A stretch of 64,000 nt of DNA, from the NCBI RefSeq assembly GCF_030253575.1, contig NC_080557.1, forward strand, positions 18,239,501-18,303,500. Reading direction: 5' to 3'. The stretch is from Rhododendron vialii. Taxonomy: Eukaryota; Streptophyta; Magnoliopsida; Ericales; Ericaceae. Position numbers and translations under genes: made by a program. Positions 42,901 through 54,409 of the stretch are shown piece by piece; the stretch's first letter is position 1; each line of letters starts with the position of its first letter. A model generated the notes under the pieces. The model was not told the DNA's origin, made no database searches, and saw nothing but the letters and a program-made list of their open reading frames with translations.

Positions 42901-45146
42901 GCTGCTCTCATGAAGTGTACACCAAATGACAAAGTTAGTGTGTCTTCTATGTGTCCTGTTTCTTGTCCTATTATTAACAGTGTTAATAATTGAACAAAAT
43001 TGTAGAACCTCATTTCAATCCTCCTCCTCTATTGGTTAACAGTGTTAATAATTGAACAAAACCATAGAATTCGTAGAGAAAGTATTATTCATCTTTTAAT
43101 GACTTTTCGAAACAGTTTTCCATGGAGTTTCAAACCTTACATGGAGTCAAGCTTGAAATTCGTCTTTCTATCATCTCTTTCTTTCACTCTCTTAAACTTT
43201 GATGTTGGAGGAGGGGGCAACCAATGCCACATAATCTAAGCACCAATCATAGGTATGTTTAACTTAGTGGAATCAAAGGTGGACATCTATTCTTTGTTCA
43301 ACTGTGTTTAGCAAAAACAAAAGATTGGGGAACTCCAAAAAAATTGAACACAACAACAGCAACTCAACGAGTAAAATCAAATATGGTCACATCCTCAAGA
43401 ACGATTTTCTGATTTTAGATCCACTGAACCTAAGTTTGTACCATTGTCGTAGTTTTGCCCGATATGGAACTTAGTTTCAAGCGACAGTCTCCTAATGCTA
43501 CCTTAAAATTTGACTCTGTGAAATGACACATAATGGATTTAGAATCTAGATTCCATGGTGAACCCATTCAGGCACTGCCAACGCCCAATAAAGTTTCGCT
43601 GTGATAGCTATAACATGACACATTAACAAGTATTCTGCTCTCAAGAAGTGTACACCAAAATGACAAAGTTTGTGTGTCTTATATATGTCCTGTTTCTTGT
43701 CCTATTATTAACAGTGTCCCTCTTCATGTTCATCTGAAAGTATTATTCATCTGTTAATGACTTTTCGAAACAGTTTTCCATGGAGTTTAACACTGTTAAT
43801 CGTGGTCTTGTATACTGTAGAGAAAATATTATTCATCTGTTAATGACCTTTCGAAACAGTTTTCCATGGAGTTTCAAACCTGACATGGAGTCAAGCTTGA
43901 ATTGATAGCCCTTTTTTGAGATGATGTGATCTTCTCTTTTGTAACCATTGGGATTGTATTGCTTGCAGTTTCTGTTTAATCTTCACATTTTTTCTTTCAA
44001 AACTTTTGATTAACTTTTGAAAACACTTTGCGATATGCAATGCTGTAATATGGAGTTCTGAAGTTGACATGCTACACATTGAAGTTGAAGACATACAAAA
44101 CCTGTTGTTTGAAGATGCAATATCTAACCGGGTAAAAATGTTAAGACACTTTTCTTTTTGTGTTTAGACTGTTTGCCTGAACTTGCTCTCCTATACATAG
44201 CTATATGTAAAAATCTTGACATTCTATTCTTTTTGTGTAGATGTAAACTGTTTTAATCGTGTTTCATTGATAAAAAATTAAAAACAGTGTCTAGATGCAT
44301 ATGTAAATGAGCTCATGAAAAACCATTCTGACGTTGTGCCGAAGTTTGACTTGAATACTCCAGTACCGAAATCATTCATCTTCAGCAGCTTCTTCCTGGT
44401 AACAAACTAAAAGTTTTTTTAAAGAATTGTATTTTTCACATACACATTGAATACTCCAGTATTGAAATCATTTGTTTTTGTTTTGTGTGCAAATAGGACA
44501 CGATCCGAAACAAAGACCAAAACAAAGTGAAGGCAATGCTTGGAAAAGTAATGAGAAAATCTGTAGGGGCAAGATTTCTTCTTTTTCCAATACTCATTCG
44601 ATTCCATTGGACATTGCTTGTTCTTGATAAAGACGAAGGATGTTGGAAGTTCTATAACTCTCTTAAACCTAGAAGTGGAAAAGATGAATATTGTAATGCA
44701 ACAAATCTCTTGGTAAGCAAAACCTGTTAATGAAATATCCTACTCTTAACTCTAAAAGCACTTTTTTAAGAGCTGCGCATTGTTTGTTTCCTTCTAAAAT
44801 AGAGGCAAGTTGTTGCGGCATATGTCAACATTGACCAAAGAGAACCCTGCAAAAGAAATATTACTGACAAAGTGGAGATTCAGAAAAATTGCCCCCAACA
44901 ACCGACGGGAAGGAAAGTATTGTTTATAATTTTTTATCAAAAGAAACTCCAACTACTATTAATTCGCAATGTTAGTTCTCAATCTTAATCGACTGAATTC
45001 TAAATTCTTGCAGTGTTGATTGTGCGATTGTCGTCTTTTCGATAATCAAGAAGTATCTGTCAAATGAAGAGCAAACAAGTCAAATAACACAAGCAGAATG
45101 CAGGAAAATCAGAGCAGACTTGATACATTTATTCGTGCACTGTTGA
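39991..45146 (+). pseudogene. ULP1-like (C48) protease gene of the MULE, broken
   Basis: The N-terminal block (LNPKHIACLKKTPFWLLIEA, FRLGDKKVTLKDNHVKLIFG) and TSGTTVNWSFVYYMEDLAKV match the DUF1985-like region of MULE-borne ULP-like proteins. A frameshift near 40625-40640 splits it. The exon from 41214 has TGA in place of Trp at 41217-41219. A long coiled-coil region (about 41536-42740, DELNKRIELLEKEKKSMENE) has an in-frame TAA at about 41741. The protease domain is spread over exons 44288-44398, 44497-44712, 44803-44919 and 45014-45146. The catalytic His is in RFHWTLLVLD (44605-44607), the position of the usual Asp reads YNS, and the Cys is in VDCAIVVF (45021-45023). The last intron joins out of phase. 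It was once a desumoylating-type protease; its role in transposition is unknown. Several lesions make a full product unlikely. Confidence 0.82.
42911..43905 (+). repeat. Dispersed duplicated blocks inside the ULP1-like gene intron
   Basis: One block (AAGTGTACACCAAATGACAA to CCTATTATTAACAGTGT) occurs at 42911-42982 and 43647-43716. Another (TATTATTCATCT.TTAATGAC, TTTTCCATGGAGTTT) occurs at about 43080, 43739 and 43825. They suggest repeated local duplication within the element. Confidence 0.8.
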
Positions 45147-45514
45147 TAATATTGCGTATTCTATTGGTGTATTAAGTCTCACTAGCCCATACTCTTTGAC
45201 TTTTAATTCTTAGAACTTGCAACTGTTAGCAAGGTTAGAAAGGTTAACAAGGTTTAATTTCTGGAACTTTAGACTATTAGCATGTGCACCTTTCTGTTTC
45301 AGTGCAAATTTACCAAGGTTTAGTAAGGTTTCAAGTTCTGCATATACCTTGTTGTTTCAAGTATAAAATGTAATGTACTATGCTTGTGTCTATTCCTTGC
45401 ACTCATTTTGCTATGTTTATGTCTGCTCCTTGCAATGTATGACAAAGCTAAGTTGGTACCTGTTGTGTCCTGTGTCTTGTGTGTTACTATTGGTGTCTTA
45501 TGTGTTATTATGGT

Positions 45515-45679
45515 TTTCATGCCTTGGACACACCTCTCGAGGTCTAGTGGATGTTGGAAGTAGTAGAACGTGACTTGCGGGTTCTCGTTCGGATCCCGGG
45601 TTCGGAGCTCCAGCTGACTGGTTGAGAAAGGACCCGCAGTCTTTTCTAGGATGACTCCCGCGTGGATATCCAGGTTCAA
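45515..45679 (-). pseudogene. Captured fragment of a HOTHEAD-like GMC oxidoreductase gene
   Basis: The minus strand reads HAGVILEKTAGPFSTSQLEL followed by RTRDPNENPQVTFYYFQHPL and DLERCVQGMKT. This is the conserved region of plant HOTHEAD/mandelonitrile-lyase-like FAD oxidoreductases (GGIILEK..GP.STG.LELR...NP.VTFNYF..P.DL..CV.GM). About 55 codons are present with no other part of the gene nearby. It sits inside the MULE, which fits transposon capture of host gene pieces (Pack-MULE behaviour). Confidence 0.8.
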
Positions 45680-46203
45680 AAGTGGGTTGATTTCATTGGA
45701 AACCAGTGTGAAGTGCTAGGCTGTTTGCAAAATGTGAAGAAGATTAAATTCTCATTTAAACAGGGACAATCTGAACATGTGTGCATTTGCTTCGAGCGTG
45801 GAATTATGTATCTTCAATAAAGTGTAGATACCAAAGTGGTGTTAGGTTATTGCTCAATGTGTCTGGTAATACTAGTTTTACTCATGATGTCCGGTAATAC
45901 TAGTTCTCTTTGTAAGAAGAAATTTTTACAGAGACAAAGAAATTATTGAATTGATGTGTAAGCTTGAATGCATTTAAGTCAAACTGTGATACTTGTCGCA
46001 GTTCTAAAATCACAATTGATGTGTAAGCTTGAATTTGCTGCAAGTTTTGTTTGGATTCACTAACCACTGATTTGTAATCTTTCTTATGCTCACACATTCT
46101 GGGAAAACTATACATGAGAAAGCTTTCTTATCAGTAACTTCTTATCTGAGCACTATTCAATTAACACTGTTAATCAAAAAGAGAATGGTATATGACCAAG
46201 TTG

Positions 46204-47257
46204 AAATACATTTAACACTGTAAATTAAAGAAGAAAGTTATATCATAATATTGATTAACAGTGTTAAATGACCAGCTTTCTTTTCGAAAGAAAGAGTTAA
46301 AAGCCTGCGGTGTTCAACCGGGGTTCCAATCGTCGTCTTCTTTGCTTTGCGAGCAAAAATCAAAAGCTAGGGAAAAATACTAACTAATAGAAAAACCTTA
46401 ACGAAGAAAAGGGCCATGACCAGTGCATAAGGAAGAATAAATGAGCGCAATGCAATTAACACTGTTAATTAAAGGAGAAAGATATACCATAATATTGATT
46501 AACAGTGTTAAATGATTAGTTTTCTTTTCTAAAGAAATGGTTAAAAGAGTGCGGTGTTCGACCAGGGTTCCAATCGTCGTTCTCTTTGCTTTGCAAGCAA
46601 CAATCAAAAAGTTAGGAAAAAATAATAACTAATAGAAAACCTTAATTAAGAAAAGGGCCATGATTTGTGCGTAATGAAGAATATTGGAAGAGCGCAATGC
46701 AATTAACACTGTTAATTAAAAGAGAAAAATATATCACAATATTGATTAACAGTGTTAAATGACCAGCATTCTTTTCTAAAGAAGGGTTAAAAGCTTGCGG
46801 TGTTCGACCGGGGTTCCAATTGTCGTGTTTTGCGCTTTGCTAGGAAAAAATAGTCGCTACAGAAAAGCTTAACAAAAAAAAGGGGGCATGACTTGTGCGT
46901 AAGAAAGAATAACTGAAGAGCGCAATGCAATCAACGTTGTTAATTAAAGGAAAAAGTAGTTACACTTTGATTAACAGTGTTAAATGACCCGCTTTCCTTT
47001 CGAAAGAAAGTGTTAAAAGCGTGTGGTGTTCAACCAGGGTTCAATCCTCATCCTCTATGCTTTGCGAGCAACAGTCAAGTGCTAGGAAATATAATAGCTA
47101 CAGTATCCCTTAATGAAGAAAAGAGGCATGACTGGTGTGTAAGGAAGAGTAACTGAAAAACGCAATGCAATTAACACTGTTAATTTAAGGAGAAAGTTAT
47201 ATCATACTATTGATTAACAGTGTTAAATGACCAGCTTTCTTTTTGAAAGAAAGGGTT
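46204..47257 (+). repeat. Array of about five 228-247 bp repeats with a TTAACACTGTTAA palindrome
   Basis: Units begin at about 46210, 46454, 46701, 46929 and 47169 (the last partial). Each has AATTAACACTGTTAATT, then about 45 bases later TTGATTAACAGTGTTAAATG, then TTC.AAAGAAA.GGTTAAAAG, CGGTGTTC.ACC.GGGTTC.A, TGCTTTGC.AG.A and AGCGCAATGC. Copies are about 85-90% alike. There is no open frame of note. Confidence 0.9.
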
Positions 47258-47786
47258 AATCAGAAACTCATCTTTCTTGTGTAGTTTGAACAACCAAGCC
47301 AGAAATATATCAAACATAATAGCATATGGTAGTATACTCTTCATCCATAATTTCTAACATGAAAAGCAACACTAGGAGGATATGCACAGAATCCGCAATT
47401 AAAACACTAACGAGATTGCAAACATGAGACACCATATCCAAAGCCTTGAAACAGGACAGCATCACAAAAGTATTACCATCAGCAATTTCAATATAATACC
47501 ATAGAACCAATTTGGGAGAGGGTTTTATTTTTCTACTGCCACCACTAGACACAAAAGACACTAAAGTTTCAGATAAAGACTCAACAAGACTAAAGACACT
47601 AAAGTTTCGGACAAAGACTCAATAGGACTCAGACCAGACACAAAAAGACAATAAAGTTTCGGACAAAGACTCAACAGAACTCGCGAGGGCACATAATGAG
47701 ACAGGACAAAGCAATATAATTCGTATCCACTTTGCATATCTTCAATCAGCAGCACTCTTCCAAACTCATATCCACTTTGCATATCT

Positions 47787-50528
47787 TCAATCAGCAGCCC
47801 TAAAGTCTTCTTTGCAGGTCTTTCGGTTGTGTCTTCCAACCTTCCCACACCTGCTGCACTGTATTGGTCTGATCTTCTCGCCATTTGACCGAAGCCTTTT
47901 CTTTCGAGGTCGTCCAGATGGCTTCCTTGACAATGGTGGAAGAATGGTATCCTCATTGCCACCTGGTGCAGGCTTCCACAAGGTAGGTATCGGATATATT
48001 GGCAGTGAGTACACCTCACGGTACGTCTCAACCATATAGTAAGGATCGACATAGTTTTGCAAGTCCTTTCCACTATTGTAAATGGCACAAACTGCATGGC
48101 AACACGAGAAACATCTAAACTGCCACTCGAAGCACGAGCATGTCTGATTGGAGAGATTTACCATTACCGAAGGATTAGAAAGGACTTCGAAGACATCAGT
48201 AGTTGAGCGCTTTACATTCCATGACTTTGAAACATGAAATGAGTTCTCCAGCTCTTTGTTCATGTTCGGACAGATAGAAAAGTTCCATTTTGCAGCAACT
48301 TGACTTCTTTTAGCAATATTCTCCATCATTTTCACACGGATTCGGTCAACGAGCTGTGTCACCGGAAGATGACGCTCCTCCTTGATCCAATTGTTGAAGC
48401 ACTCCGCCAAGTTTGAGCACATCTCTCCATACCGTTTACCAGGGAAAAACGCACATGCCCAGTGTTCTTTTGGCATCCTTGACAAGAACGTTATAACCCT
48501 ACCCTTACCCTGGCTCTTCAAATCAGTAATGAGATCATCGAACATCTTCTTATTCAGCGCATGAGCGCACAAACTAAATAGGCTAACTAAGTGTTCCTTA
48601 AAACCACCTTTCAGACCACTCAAAGCATGTCTCAAATTCATTTTTAGGTGATACAAGCAATATGAATGGGGACTCCGTGGGAATATGTTAGCAATTCCGC
48701 TACATATTCCATCATTTCTATCAGAAAAGAAAACAATGTCCCTCTCATTACTCAAAATATCATGCAGCTTACCTAAAAACCAACTCCAACTAACATTTGT
48801 TTCGGCGTCAACAGTAGAAAAGCAAATAGGAAACAAACCTGCAAAAAAACAAAAGAAAGACACTTAATAGAGTAGACAGCGCACAATTTATTCACTCTTT
48901 GAACGACAGAAATCCATATCCAAACTTATGAAGCATACAAAGCATGCGAATTGAAAATAACACGAATAGAATCCTAAATAGATATTGGTGATGAAAGGAT
49001 CAGGCCAAACCTTTGAACACACGATCTAGGATAAAAATAAAACTCTCATCAAGTTGTTTTGAAAGGTTAGTGACAGATGAATTGTGCCAAACATTTGTTA
49101 AACAATATTCATATTAACAACCCCAAGAGGATACTGCACTTGCAATGACACAAAAACAAAATGTTTACTAAACCATGATATAAGACTGTATGCTAAAATA
49201 CTACGAAAAAGTAAAGAAAAAATAAATTTACATGGGCAAAGCATACAAAGGATGGAAAGACTCGACTCTGAAAACACAGTCATTGCAACTTTCAATTGTT
49301 CCAGCAGGTTTACATGGTTTCAGTTGTGGCCTATTTTCAGTGCATGTTTAGCAGGTTTATTTCAATCTTTCAATTGATGCATATGCATTTCTGTTTCATA
49401 AATTAACTTACCTTTGTTACCATCTTTCGCTGATGCAGCCAGCATGCAACCCTTATGCCTCGCCTTCAAGAATGTCCCGTCAAGAAATAACATAGGTCTA
49501 CAATGATTGAAACCGTAGATACTAGCCCCAAATGCAACAAACATCCTCACAAAATGCTTGGTTTGGGGATCAAAGTCGATATCGAACACACTATCTGGAT
49601 TGGAACTCCTAGCTGCTTCAACCCACCAACGCAATTCGTCAAATGACATGGAATAATCTCCAAACACATCAGCCTTAGATTTTTCAACACCAGTCCAAGC
49701 TCTCTTGTAACTAATTGATAGCCCATAAAGTCTCTTCATGTCATCAAGAACATCAACTGGACGCTTTTGTGGCCGTGAATGAACCTCCTCCAAAACAAGC
49801 TTTCCAATCAAAGAAGAACTCGCACGCGAGTGTTTCACATTGAAAGCGGAAACATCACAATCATGGACATTGTTCAACTTCCTAATATAGAAAAAACAGC
49901 TTAGTTTATCCACCCTACAATGTACGATCCATGGGCAACCTGATCTTTTATTCCTACAAATAGCTGTGACCCTTTTTTTGTCGTTCTTGACGAAGTCATA
50001 CTCAAAACCACAGTGCATCGCATATTTTGCTAACGTATCCTGAAATTCCACAACCCCACCAGCAAATTTCTGCCTCACTTCCCTAATGAGCGCACTCCAT
50101 CTAGCAGATAACAAAACCGACTCTTTATGCATACAAAAACTTGGCACCCACTCAGGCTCTTGTTTATCTACATCCATCTTCCAATCCCTACGTAAAGTAG
50201 CCAACTGTTGATCACCACCAGCGCCACCACAACCACTATTAGAACCACCACCACCACCACTTGTACTACCAGCATCAAAGACTGATACCTTAACACGATT
50301 CAACCCACTACTGGACACCAACTCAAACATCACATCTAAATCGTCATCATTCCGCAACATGCAGAAACGATCAGTTTCCAAACTATATGAAAGTCCTACT
50401 TCCCCAGCTTTCAAACCATTCCACCTAACAATGAGTTTATCCACCAATTGTGCACAGCTATTTTTATGAAAAATCCTAATTCCACAACTCTCTCCACGGT
50501 AGTTACACAAAAAAATCAATGAATCCAT
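47787..50528 (-). CDS. Mutator-like (MURA-type) transposase, two exons, apparently intact
   Basis: Exons 50528-49412 and 48838-47787 join in phase across a 573-bp GT-AG intron to give 722 residues without a stop. Residues about 1-85 resemble a PB1-like domain found at the start of plant MULE transposases. A Gly-rich spacer follows, then a WRKY/GCM-like zinc cluster (CRNKRSGCPWIVHC...HDC, about 190-245). The MULE catalytic domain has Asp at about 350 (FLDGTFLKA) and Asp at about 412 (FFSDRNDGI), then the CLYH motif; the final Glu was not pinned down. A SWIM zinc finger (TCSCFEWQFRCFSCCH) follows, and a CX2CX4HX4C knuckle (CSRCGKVGRHNRKTC) ends it. The family catalyses cut-and-paste transposition in the nucleus. 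An ATG four codons upstream (50540) is also possible. Confidence 0.92.
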
Positions 50529-50727
50529 CTGCAAAATCATTTAACTTAGTCAAGAACGAAGAGTATATCCTGTAACCACGACCACGTACAATTCTTTGCA
50601 TACATAACAGACAATTAACGCAATTAACAATGTTAATTGATCACGAATACTATATATCACATAACCACATGCAATTCTTTACAAAACATAATCAACTATT
50701 AGCGTTGTTAATTACGCACTACAGATT

Positions 50728-51345
50728 GACAGTGTTAATTGACCTCATATGGATTACGTTTTGTAAATAACGATGTAATTCTTTGCATACATAATCAGAC
50801 TATTAACGCATGCAATCAATCAACAAAAAACAACTGATTCAAAGGTAAAAATGAAGCACATTATCATCGAAGAAAACTCTGGCAAATCTCTTGCAAATCT
50901 CGTGGACAGGAGGAGAATGTGGTGTGCTATTCTCCACACTAGATAATCTCTAAAAAGTAAATGTGGAATACAGCTATTACACTATCTCCCAAGCACCATT
51001 ATTGAGGAAGAAAACGAACAGCAACACATATACATATTTGACAGTGTTAATTAACATCATATGGATTACGTTTTGTAAATAACGATGTAATTCTTTGCAT
51101 ACATAAGCACACTATTAATGCATGCAATCAATCAACCAATCACAAAATACTGATTCAAAGGTAAAATCGAAGCACATTATCATCGAAGAAATCTCTGGCA
51201 AATCTCTCACAAATCTCGTGGACAGGAGGAGAATGTGGTGTGCTATTCTCCGCACTAGATAATCTCTAAAAAGTAGATGTGGAATACAACTATTACACTA
51301 TCTCCCAAGCACCATTACTGAAGAAGAAAACGCACAGCCACACAG
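50728..51345 (-). repeat. Tandem duplication of about 312 bp upstream of the transposase
   Basis: Copies start at 50728 and 51040 with GACAGTGTTAATT and run through ATGGATTACGTTTTGTAAAT to TCTCCCAAGCACCATTA. They are about 92% alike. They lie in the 5' region of the transposase gene and may hold its promoter or transposase-binding sites. Confidence 0.88.
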
Positions 51346-51550
51346 ATACAAATTGAACTTTGAAGAGGTGTGAAGGAGAGGAGGAGAAGACCAGTTCAAA
51401 GCATGAGATTGATCACCGCCGGAATGCTTCAGCCTCTGGATCGTAGGAATCGCCGGAGAAGACCAGATCAAAGCATGATTTCTCTGGATCAAAGGAATCG
51501 CCGCTCTGAGAAGACCAGTACTCTCAATGTTTTTCAGATTTGATTTAAAA

Positions 51551-53890
51551 CCCTTAAAACCGTTCTCTGGGGTTTTATTTGTTTTTAAAAGGGGTAAAAA
51601 TGTAAAATACCCCCCACAGGACCCATAAGGAATTGCACTCTGTTAAAAAAGGATCTAGTGGGCTATGAAATAGAAAAATAGGAGCGGCCCAGAATTTCTA
51701 CTTTTATGTCAACCTTCGATTGATTTCCTCTCCCCTCTCCCCCCACTCGATGTACCCATTATTAAGTTTTCCTAATAATTTTTTTGCCTTTTCAAAAAAA
51801 AAAAAAATGGTATGCTTGCCAATACAAAATTCTTAACTTTGCCATAGACTACTACTTCCCTTGATAAGAAGCTCTTCATTGTCTAGCCTATAATAAAAAA
51901 ACCTTTTAAACCTTAATTGTGGATTACCCAATTAGACTATCACCCAATTAGACTATCAACCTTTTTTACAACTTGCCCTCTTAGAGTCTATGAATTTTTT
52001 TTATCTTAAAAAAAAGGTTTTCGTATCATTACAATCATAATAACCCCTGTAGAATTACAACAAAAGAAGTCCCACATTGAGATAGTTTCAAAGGGGCCAA
52101 AACGCTCCTACTTCGATCTAGAGCTCGCAAGACCCTAAAATGTCTCATCATCCCACATTATTTTTAGAAAAGAAAATACATCAAAACACCAAAAACAGTA
52201 TGTTGGAAAGAGCCAACCACACCCTAACAATGGGCTAAGCCCATTAAGTGTCGGCTCCAATATTTGGACTGTCCTAACCCAACCTTATGTTTTGTTGCCC
52301 ACATAATTTTTAGTCATACAAGCAAAAAACATACAAGCATAAAAAAAAATCAAAATTACATTGTTCTTTTAGCTTGAATAACAAAAAAGAAGAAGAAGTC
52401 AATATCAAAATGTAAACCCCTGGTTATAGTACTTTATGAGTAGCACGTACGATCAGATTCAAAGAAAACAACTTCTTGTATTTTTTGAAGCAAAATTTTC
52501 AATTGAGTCATCGTACTTTACTTATCCAAAAACTCGAGCCTGTTTCACTAACTTTTGGTTTTTTAGCTTTTTGGGCTTTTTTGTTGATATATGTGAAGAG
52601 AATGACCTTTTTCGTTGGAGCTCTTTTTTTCCTTGTGGGTCTTGGCGGGTGTGTTTGGTTTCGGTGTTTTGTTTGTCTGGCCTTTTGGTGGCTTGTGGGT
52701 GATTTTTAGGTTTTGGCGGTGTTGATGCTGTTGGATCTGTTTTTGTTTTGGTCTTGAGGCTTGATTGTTGTTTGCTTGTTTTCAGGTCGGTTTTCTTTGG
52801 GTTTATGGTATTCGGTTGGCGTTTTGCCTTCTTTGCCGTTGTTCTTCGATGGTCTCGGGTGGCTTTTGCCGGGTTGCCTTTGTTCCGTTGAATCTTTGTA
52901 ATCGTTTATAAAGATTAATAAAAAAAAATTTGCTATTGCAAAAAAAAACAAAAAAGCCTCAAATGCCAAAAAATGCTCTTTGTAGAACGACGCCTCCCTA
53001 TTTTTAATTGAAATCATAGCCAATCTTTTAAATCTCTCTTGCGAAACGGTAGTTTGAAGGTAAAAATAAAAACCATATTAGCTTGCTCGAAAGAACCAGT
53101 TTAATCAAATGTAAAAAAAAATATCACTATATATACATTGCTGATGTGTTTTTTTTTTTAAATCGAAAATTATCAACAAAGTAATTTGATTTTCGTAATA
53201 TTGTGTGTGGATTGGGTGAAAATCAAAAAGAGGTAAGACAAAAATGAAAAGATAAAGGCAAAAGACGGTAGTGCCACGCCTAGAAATCAAACACAACTTG
53301 TCTGGAACTTATAGAGCTTCCTTTGACCACAACACCAAAGAACCAGTTTACACTACCATGGGAAACTTTTTAAGATTTATATCTAATTTAATTAACGTGT
53401 CTGAAAATCGAGGCGTTACAGGTCAAGCCCCTTAGTCTATGATTTAGTATCACTTAACTCCTTTTGTTACTCTTTCCTTCAGATTTGAGTGTGAAACTCC
53501 ATGTCATGCATCATGTCATATGACTAATTTATTGCAATATGTCCCTTTTTCCTTGTGAGGAAATTCTGTAGTTAAAAAAAAAATGTTTTGCTAGAAAATT
53601 GTGTAGTATAATGTAGGAGCTTGAAAATTGTTTTGTATAAAATTAGTATAATAATCACCATAAAACTACGGCATTCTATGTACTCGAGGGATAAGTCGAG
53701 GCAAAATGTTTCATACACCGTTGATAAGCAAAAAAAACTAGAACATTCTGAATAATACGTATCGGAATAGAAAAAAAAAAGAAGGTGTTGAAATCCAATC
53801 TATCTTACTATCTAGAACTTATGTTGAGGAAATAAGCATATTATTTCAACTTGAGTTACTGGTGGTAATGAGCTAAGTATAACTTCATTA
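51551..53890. other. Spacer with two possible LINE tails
   Basis: About 51660-51808 ends in a poly(A) tract preceded by TTAAGTTTTCCTAATAATTT, a LINE-like tail. About 52640-52945 is G/T-rich and ends GTTTATAAAGATTAATAAAA plus A-tracts, again LINE-like. The 52050-52300 stretch has phrases such as GGGCTAAGCCCATTAAGTG but no identified repeat. No gene is supported. Confidence 0.45.
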
Positions 53891-54324
53891 CGAGGACTGT
53901 ATCCTCAGCTCCTCGACGGTTATCCTTGGGATCCAGTTGCTCGCAGCGGCATTGGACTGTTTGCTTGTTGTCTGTGGTGGCTAATTAATTGGTTGGTGGT
54001 TTCAAAGTGGTGGCGGTGGCGGTGCGTAGGTGGGGAGGGGTTAGGGTGGTGGTGTTGGGATGGAGGTGGATGGTAGCGGTTTGGGATATGGTGGGGCTGG
54101 GGTGTGGTGGTTGGTGACGTTCTTGGATAGTGGAGGCAGCGGTGCTTGAAAGTTTTGGTTATTGATTTGAGTCAGGTCCACGAGGCTTAGGGTTTATTTT
54201 TTGGAAGCCCTCTGGGTGTTGGTGGGCTTTGACCCTTTGTTTTTTTCTTTTTTCTCCTTTTCCCGACTTGATGTATCATTTGTGAAGTGTTCTTAATAAA
54301 ACTTTTGTTGCCTATAAAAAAAAT
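53891..54324 (+). mobile_element. 5'-truncated LINE with 14-bp target duplication
   Basis: The insert is 434 bp, ends in a short A-tract (54315-54323) after TTAATAAAACTTTTGTTGCC, and is flanked by perfect copies of GTATAACTTCATTA (53877-53890 and 54325-54338). A variable-length target duplication plus an A-tail and truncated 5' end indicates LINE-type target-primed reverse transcription. The G-rich interior has no open frame. A non-tRNA SINE is less likely. Confidence 0.85.
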
Positions 54325-54409
54325 GTATAACTTCATTATGCTTAAAATTAATTGTGTTTGATGCAAAAACTAACGTTGACTTTGTACAGTACTGGCAGCC
54401 AACAAAGGA

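Larger units (their letters stand above)
45147..47786. other. Intergenic part of the MULE between the two convergent genes
   Basis: Besides the HOTHEAD fragment and the palindrome array (both listed), this stretch has a three-copy repeat at about 47565-47690 (CTAAAGTTTC.GA.AAAGACTC) and a two-copy repeat TATCCACTTTGCATATCTTC at about 47727 and 47769. The second of these enters the last codons of the transposase gene. No other gene is seen. Confidence 0.7.
39900..51550. mobile_element. Mutator-like element carrying a ULP1-like gene (Kaonashi type)
   Basis: A minus-strand MULE transposase (47787-50528) and a plus-strand ULP1-like cysteine protease gene (39991-45146) face each other, with noncoding repeats between and around them. 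This gene pair is the hallmark of the plant MULE group that carries ULP-like genes. A short palindrome (TTAACAGTGTTAA and variants) recurs across the noncoding parts from about 42970 to 51050, and I did not see it outside, which supports treating the whole as one element. Terminal inverted repeats and a 9-bp target duplication were looked for near 39300-39900 and 51500-51700 but not found. Members without obvious terminal repeats are known, so the borders given are approximate. Confidence 0.75.

Noticed and set aside
46204..47257. CRISPR or tRNA-like array
   Set aside because: Units of about 240 bp without spacers are an ordinary tandem repeat; the GGTTCCAAT phrase is not a B box in a cloverleaf.
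51540..51640. Right terminal inverted repeat of the MULE around GGGGTAAAAATGTAAAATAC
   Set aside because: No matching inverted copy was found on the left between 38300 and 39990, so the border stays open.
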